DNA from: Canibacter zhoujuaniae
GTDB lineage: Bacteria; Actinomycetota; Actinomycetes; Actinomycetales; Microbacteriaceae
Direction of reading: 5' to 3'
DNA: 64,000 bases
Assembly: GCF_011752005.1 (NCBI RefSeq)
Contig: NZ_JAAIJZ010000003.1
Location: forward strand, 62,001-126,000
The notes under the pieces were generated by a model, which searched no databases, was not told where the DNA came from, and saw only the letters and a list, made by a program, of their open reading frames with translations. The position numbers and the translations under genes are program-made. How positions within the stretch are numbered: the first letter of the stretch is position 1; every line of letters begins with the position of its first letter. Positions 60,668 to 64,000 of this stretch are shown in pieces.

Positions 60668-61957
60668 TTAACCGCCAATAACGATACGTGGGGTGCCGAC
60701 CCACGCTTCAGGTTTGGTGAAGTTACGCCCATCAGCGAAGAGTTTGATGCCCGGCAGATCCGTAGCGGTCAGGTCGAGGTATTCAGCGTGATCCGCCTGC
60801 AAAATTGCAACATCAACCGGATTACCGAGCTCGTATGCATCAAAGCCGTGCGCAGCAAGCTCTGTCGCATTAAACAGCGGATCGTGCACAAGCACATTTG
60901 CGCCTCGCGCCTTTAGCTCTGCAACTGTTGGAAAGACGCCCGAAACAGCGGTTTCTTTCACCCCACCGCGGTAGGAAGCGCCGAGCACAACAACCGTCTG
61001 ACCCGTCAGATCCCCAACTATCTGCTGCACCCGATCAACCACATAGCTTGGCATCGTAGCGTTGTAGTTACGGGCGGTGCGCACAATATCTGCAGCCGGG
61101 TCTGTTGATAGATACAGTCGCGGATAAACAGGGATGCAGTGCCCACCGACAGCAATACCCGGGCGGTGAATGTGGCTGAACGGTTGCGAATTGCACGCCT
61201 CGATCACCTTGTAAACATCAACCCCAACAGTGTCTGCATAGCGCGCGAACTGATTCGCCAGACCGATATTCACGTCGCGGTATGTGGTTTCTGCAAGTTT
61301 CGCCATCTCGGCCGCCTCGGCGGTGCCCATATCCCACACTCCGTTTGGCTGTGCGAGATCTGGCCGCTCGTCAAATGTCAGCACCGACTCGTAAAACTCG
61401 ATCGCTTTTTTGGTGCCGGCCTCGCTCAGACCGCCAACGAGCTTCGGATATTTCTTCAGATCAGCATAGACTCGGCCGGTCAGCACACGCTCAGGAGAGA
61501 AAACCAGGAAGAAGTCTTCGCCCTCTTTCAGACCTGAAATCTCTTCAATCATTGGCATCCAGCGACCGCGTGTGGTGCCCACCGGCAGCGTTGTTTCATA
61601 GGAAATAAGTGTGCCGGGAGTGAGGTTTTCTGCAAGAGAGCGCGTTGCAGCGTCCATCCAGCCAAAGTCCGGCTGCCAGGTCTCCTCATCCACTAACAGC
61701 GGCACCACGATAACAACGGCGTCAGCGCCCGGAATTGCGGCAGCGTAATCTGTTGTTGCGCGCAACTTACCGGCAGGCACCTGCTCGGCAAGTTTCTCTG
61801 CCAAACCAGCCTCACCAGGAAACGGTTCTTCCCCCCGATTAATGCAATCAACCAGCGCCTGGTTAACATCAACACCAACCACTTCATGCCCCATCGAGGC
61901 ATACTGAGTGGCAAGCGGGAGACCGATTTTTCCGGTAGCAACAACAGCAATTTTCAT
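60668..61957 (-). CDS. UDP-glucose/UDP-ManNAc-type nucleotide-sugar dehydrogenase
   Basis: A 429-residue NAD-dependent four-electron dehydrogenase that turns a UDP-sugar into its uronic acid. The N-terminal nucleotide-binding loop is VVATGKIGLPLATQYAS. The central domain has PVGTTRGRW, FSPERVLTGR and AEMAKLAETTYRDVNIGLANQF. The catalytic Cys274 lies in GGHCIPVYP, and the UDP-binding domain is C-terminal. The spacing and GHCIPVYP sequence point to the WecC/VipA-like group (UDP-N-acetylmannosamine or similar) more than UDP-glucose dehydrogenase. Upstream, it diverges from two glycosyltransferase genes. Confidence 0.9.
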   Translation of the reverse strand: MKIAVVATGKIGLPLATQYASMGHEVVGVDVNQALVDCINRGEEPFPGEAGLAEKLAEQVPAGKLRATTDYAAAIPGADAVVIVVPLLVDEETWQPDFGWMDAATRSLAENLTPGTLISYETTLPVGTTRGRWMPMIEEISGLKEGEDFFLVFSPERVLTGRVYADLKKYPKLVGGLSEAGTKKAIEFYESVLTFDERPDLAQPNGVWDMGTAEAAEMAKLAETTYRDVNIGLANQFARYADTVGVDVYKVIEACNSQPFSHIHRPGIAVGGHCIPVYPRLYLSTDPAADIVRTARNYNATMPSYVVDRVQQIVGDLTGQTVVVLGASYRGGVKETAVSGVFPTVAELKARGANVLVHDPLFNATELAAHGFDAYELGNPVDVAILQADHAEYLDLTATDLPGIKLFADGRNFTKPEAWVGTPRIVIGG

Positions 61958-61963
61958 AGGCTC

Positions 61964-61969
61964 ATTTTA
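61964..61969 (-). promoter_or_regulatory. -10 box of the nucleotide-sugar dehydrogenase gene
   Basis: TAAAAT on the minus strand lies 6 bases before ATG 61957, in leaderless arrangement. Confidence 0.5.
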
Positions 61970-61985
61970 GCCGCTTCTCGCTAGA

Positions 61986-61991
61986 TATGAT
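61986..61991 (+). promoter_or_regulatory. Putative -10 box of the glycosyltransferase pair
   Basis: TATGAT lies 27 bases before ATG 62019, giving a leader of about 20 bases with GAGAGA as weak ribosome binding site. Confidence 0.4.
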
Positions 61992-62018
61992 GGAGGCAAT
62001 ACGAGAGAATGGATATCC

Positions 62019-63011
62019 ATGTCAGAACCGCGAGTGCTCCACTTCCACGACTGCGCCGATGTTGGCGCGGCGCTAGTGAAGGCCGCCGGCAGAATGGGTT
62101 ACGACTGGGGCTATCTAGGTGCTGAAGCGGTGCGCCCAACAAATCGTCCAAAAAATCGTGTAGCGAATATGCTTTTTCAAGCAAAGCTACGTCTGGGGCA
62201 CATGCGCGCAATTAGAGAATCTGATGTGCTGCATGTGCACTATGGCACAGCGGTGTCTGAGGCGCGGCGGAAGCCGATGCCGAAAAGGCCTCTTCTGCTT
62301 CATTTGCACGGAACCGATATCCGCACCCACTGGGCAAGAGGCCGGCGCAAATCACGAATGCAGGGGTATATGGACCAGGCCGAAGCTGTGTTTTACACGA
62401 ATCTGGACACACAGGAAAACGCTGAAGAAGCCCGCCCCGATGCACAGTTTATGCCAGCATTTATTGATCCCGATAGGCTCACCACCTGGCAACCTGACAG
62501 CAACCAAGCTCCGAAAATTATCTTCCTGTCACGCTGGGAAGAGATTAAGGGCGCGAGCCGGCAGTGGCCGCTCATTAAGGCCTTAACGAAAGCTTATCCA
62601 GAGGCCACTATTGAAGGCTTAGACTGGGGTGCCGACGCCGCTGCAGCCGCAAAACTCGGGGTGCGTTTGGTGCCTAAAATGGATCACACTAGCTACATGC
62701 AGTGGATAGGCGGCGCCACAGTCGCGATCGGGCAGGCAAACCCGATGCTCGGAGTGTCAGAGTTTGAGGCTATGGCTATGGGGTTGCCCGTGGCAGTTCT
62801 CGGATCACGGCTACCACGCCCCGATGACGGCTCAACCCCTCCCGTATTTGAAGGCTCGGTTGCAGATGTGGTTGAGCAAATAGGGCCAGCGCTGCACGAT
62901 CCTGTCGCCGCAGCAAACAACCTAAATGGCAGGCAGTGGGTGCTTGATCATCATCTGCCCGATCCTTACATTCCTATGCTGCAAAGCCTCTATAGAAAGT
63001 TTGCGGCTTAA
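62019..63011 (+). CDS. GT-B-fold glycosyltransferase, first of tandem pair
   Basis: A 330-residue soluble protein resembling family 4 glycosyltransferases. The N-terminal domain has DVLHVHYGTAV and LLLHLHGTDIRTHW. The C-terminal domain has IIFLSRWEEIKGASRQWPLI, GLDWGADAAAA and SEFEAMAMGLPVAVLG, which corresponds to the nucleotide-sugar binding region. The usual E-x7-E pair is only partly kept. It should add a sugar to a surface-glycan precursor; donor and acceptor are unknown. Its stop shares one base with the start of its neighbour, a clear paralogue. Confidence 0.8.
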   Translation: MSEPRVLHFHDCADVGAALVKAAGRMGYDWGYLGAEAVRPTNRPKNRVANMLFQAKLRLGHMRAIRESDVLHVHYGTAVSEARRKPMPKRPLLLHLHGTDIRTHWARGRRKSRMQGYMDQAEAVFYTNLDTQENAEEARPDAQFMPAFIDPDRLTTWQPDSNQAPKIIFLSRWEEIKGASRQWPLIKALTKAYPEATIEGLDWGADAAAAAKLGVRLVPKMDHTSYMQWIGGATVAIGQANPMLGVSEFEAMAMGLPVAVLGSRLPRPDDGSTPPVFEGSVADVVEQIGPALHDPVAAANNLNGRQWVLDHHLPDPYIPMLQSLYRKFAA

Positions 63012-63994
63012 TGCAGACCGATGGCTTCAGCGTAGCTCATATCAATGAGGTTGCTGGTGTTCCGAGCACTCTTGTAGCTGCAGCTAGAGCTCAGAATCTC
63101 TCTTGGGATCTGCGCAGAATCCCACCTGGGCGTGGAAATCCAGTTAGAGTGCTGTGGAGTCGCCTCTGTGATTTAATAGCGTGGCGCAAAGAGTCTCATA
63201 AGTACGATCTATTGCACCTACACTTTGCAACAAACGGCTATATGGTTTGGGGGAAGCGCCCATTTATCGTGCATCTGCACGGATCCGACATTCGCCGAGA
63301 TTGGCAAAAACCCGGCCTCCGCCAGATAATCAACAAAACCCTCCGTGACGCGCAGACGGTTATCTGCGCCACACCTGATTTATTAGGCTGGGTGCGTGAA
63401 ATTCGCCCGGACGCAGTGTGGCTACCGAATCCAGTCCCACAAACATTTTTAACTCCGCTCACCACTGCGGTTACACCCGTTTCCGGGAGGATAGTTTTTT
63501 CTTCTAGATGGGACAGCACAAAAGGTGTCGAACTATTAATCCCCCTGGCGAAGAGGTTAATTTCAGACGGTTTCGAGGTGCACGGGCTCGACTGGGGCTC
63601 AGATGCCGCCTCAGCGGGATCAGCTGGTGTTGTATTGCACCCGTTAATGTCGGCTGAAGAATTTCAAAAATTTCTCGCCAGCGCAGAAGCGGTTGTGGGG
63701 CAGCTTAAGTTCCCGGCTTTTTCAATGACCGATTATCAAACCATGGCTGTCGGGCGACCTCTAATTGCCATGGCGAACGAAGAGAGCGCCCCGGTCTTTA
63801 CATTCGACGCTCGTCCTGCTGACCCGAGCACTATTACAGATCAGGTTGCAGAGCTTGCAGAGATCGTAAAGGCTGCTTTAGGAACAGATGCCATCGCCGC
63901 TAAGGCGTGGGTCAAAGCCACCCACAGCCCTGATACAGTGCTGCAGCAGCTACTCAGCATCTATGAGAAAGTTTTAGAAACCCCAGCGAGCTAG
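63011..63994 (+). CDS. GT-B-fold glycosyltransferase, second of tandem pair
   Basis: A 327-residue paralogue of the preceding protein. Shared blocks include LLHLHFATNGY and FIVHLHGSDIRRDW, IVFSSRWDSTKGVELLIPLA and HGLDWGSDAAS. In the donor-binding region it reads FSMTDYQTMAVGRPLIAM, so the two conserved glutamates of family 4 enzymes are replaced by Thr or Asp and Gln. It may use a different donor or have lost activity. The ATG overlaps the previous stop (TAATG), so the two are translationally coupled. Confidence 0.8.
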   Translation: MQTDGFSVAHINEVAGVPSTLVAAARAQNLSWDLRRIPPGRGNPVRVLWSRLCDLIAWRKESHKYDLLHLHFATNGYMVWGKRPFIVHLHGSDIRRDWQKPGLRQIINKTLRDAQTVICATPDLLGWVREIRPDAVWLPNPVPQTFLTPLTTAVTPVSGRIVFSSRWDSTKGVELLIPLAKRLISDGFEVHGLDWGSDAASAGSAGVVLHPLMSAEEFQKFLASAEAVVGQLKFPAFSMTDYQTMAVGRPLIAMANEESAPVFTFDARPADPSTITDQVAELAEIVKAALGTDAIAAKAWVKATHSPDTVLQQLLSIYEKVLETPAS

Positions 63995-64000
63995 AATCGC

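Noticed and set aside
1..64000. CRISPR arrays, insertion sequences, integrases, phage genes
   Set aside because: No regularly spaced repeats, transposase or integrase motifs were seen on either strand.

Overview
The window comes from an actinobacterium, most likely of the family Microbacteriaceae. The markers are the mtrA-mtrB-lpqB cell-envelope cluster followed by comF, hpf and secA; a WhiB protein; the sdhCDAB order; an XPB helicase with its partner; a DtxR-type metal regulator; and a large glycosyltransferase followed by a DUF5719-like gene. Base composition looks moderate (roughly mid-fifties percent GC by eye, not computed), with many AT-rich codons for an actinobacterium. Many genes have a TANNNT -10 box 6 to 8 bases before the start codon, so leaderless transcription is common.

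Layout. 1-6610: the 5' part of a helicase-like ATPase on the minus strand, a uracil/xanthine permease, a small membrane protein, a CYTH-domain protein, an unknown protein and acetyl-CoA synthetase. 6674-21403: a catabolic block. One minus-strand operon encodes an APC permease, cytochrome P450, a glutamine-synthetase-like ligase, a solute-binding-domain protein without signal peptide and a PuuD-like gamma-glutamyl hydrolase. Divergent from it lie a flavodoxin and a ferredoxin/flavodoxin reductase. A second minus-strand operon encodes an MHS-type transporter, a YtcJ-like amidohydrolase, a thiamine-diphosphate enzyme and a D-2-hydroxyacid dehydrogenase, with a divergent double-domain Lrp/AsnC regulator. 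21455-36358: tRNA-Arg(CCT), ideR/dtxR, serC, a DUF3027-like gene, a cold-shock protein, the XPB pair, a two-component system, a cupredoxin lipoprotein, a flavoprotein quinone reductase, purine nucleoside phosphorylase, phosphosugar mutase and a YihY/BrkB membrane protein. 36410-39908: succinate dehydrogenase. 40104-54357: mannose-1-phosphate guanylyltransferase, whiB, glycosyltransferase, DUF5719-like protein, mtrAB-lpqB, comF, hpf, secA. 54386-59402: DsbA-like protein, tRNA-Thr(TGT), a possible 46-residue membrane peptide, amidase, CcsB and an O-antigen-ligase-like protein. 59450-63994: start of a surface-polysaccharide locus (UDP-galactopyranose mutase, nucleotide-sugar dehydrogenase, two tandem glycosyltransferases).

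Working together. The most unusual part is the block at 6.7-21.4 kb. Import, oxidation by a P450 served by a flavodoxin and its reductase, gamma-glutamylation and deglutamylation fit catabolism of an amine through gamma-glutamylated intermediates. The second operon could process the carbon skeleton. The substrate cannot be named from sequence. Everything else is core metabolism, envelope homeostasis and surface polysaccharide synthesis.

No gene-free stretch exceeds about 300 bases. The two longest are 12488-12762 and 20286-20506; both are divergent regulatory regions and are described below. I saw no CRISPR array, insertion sequence, integrase or rRNA.
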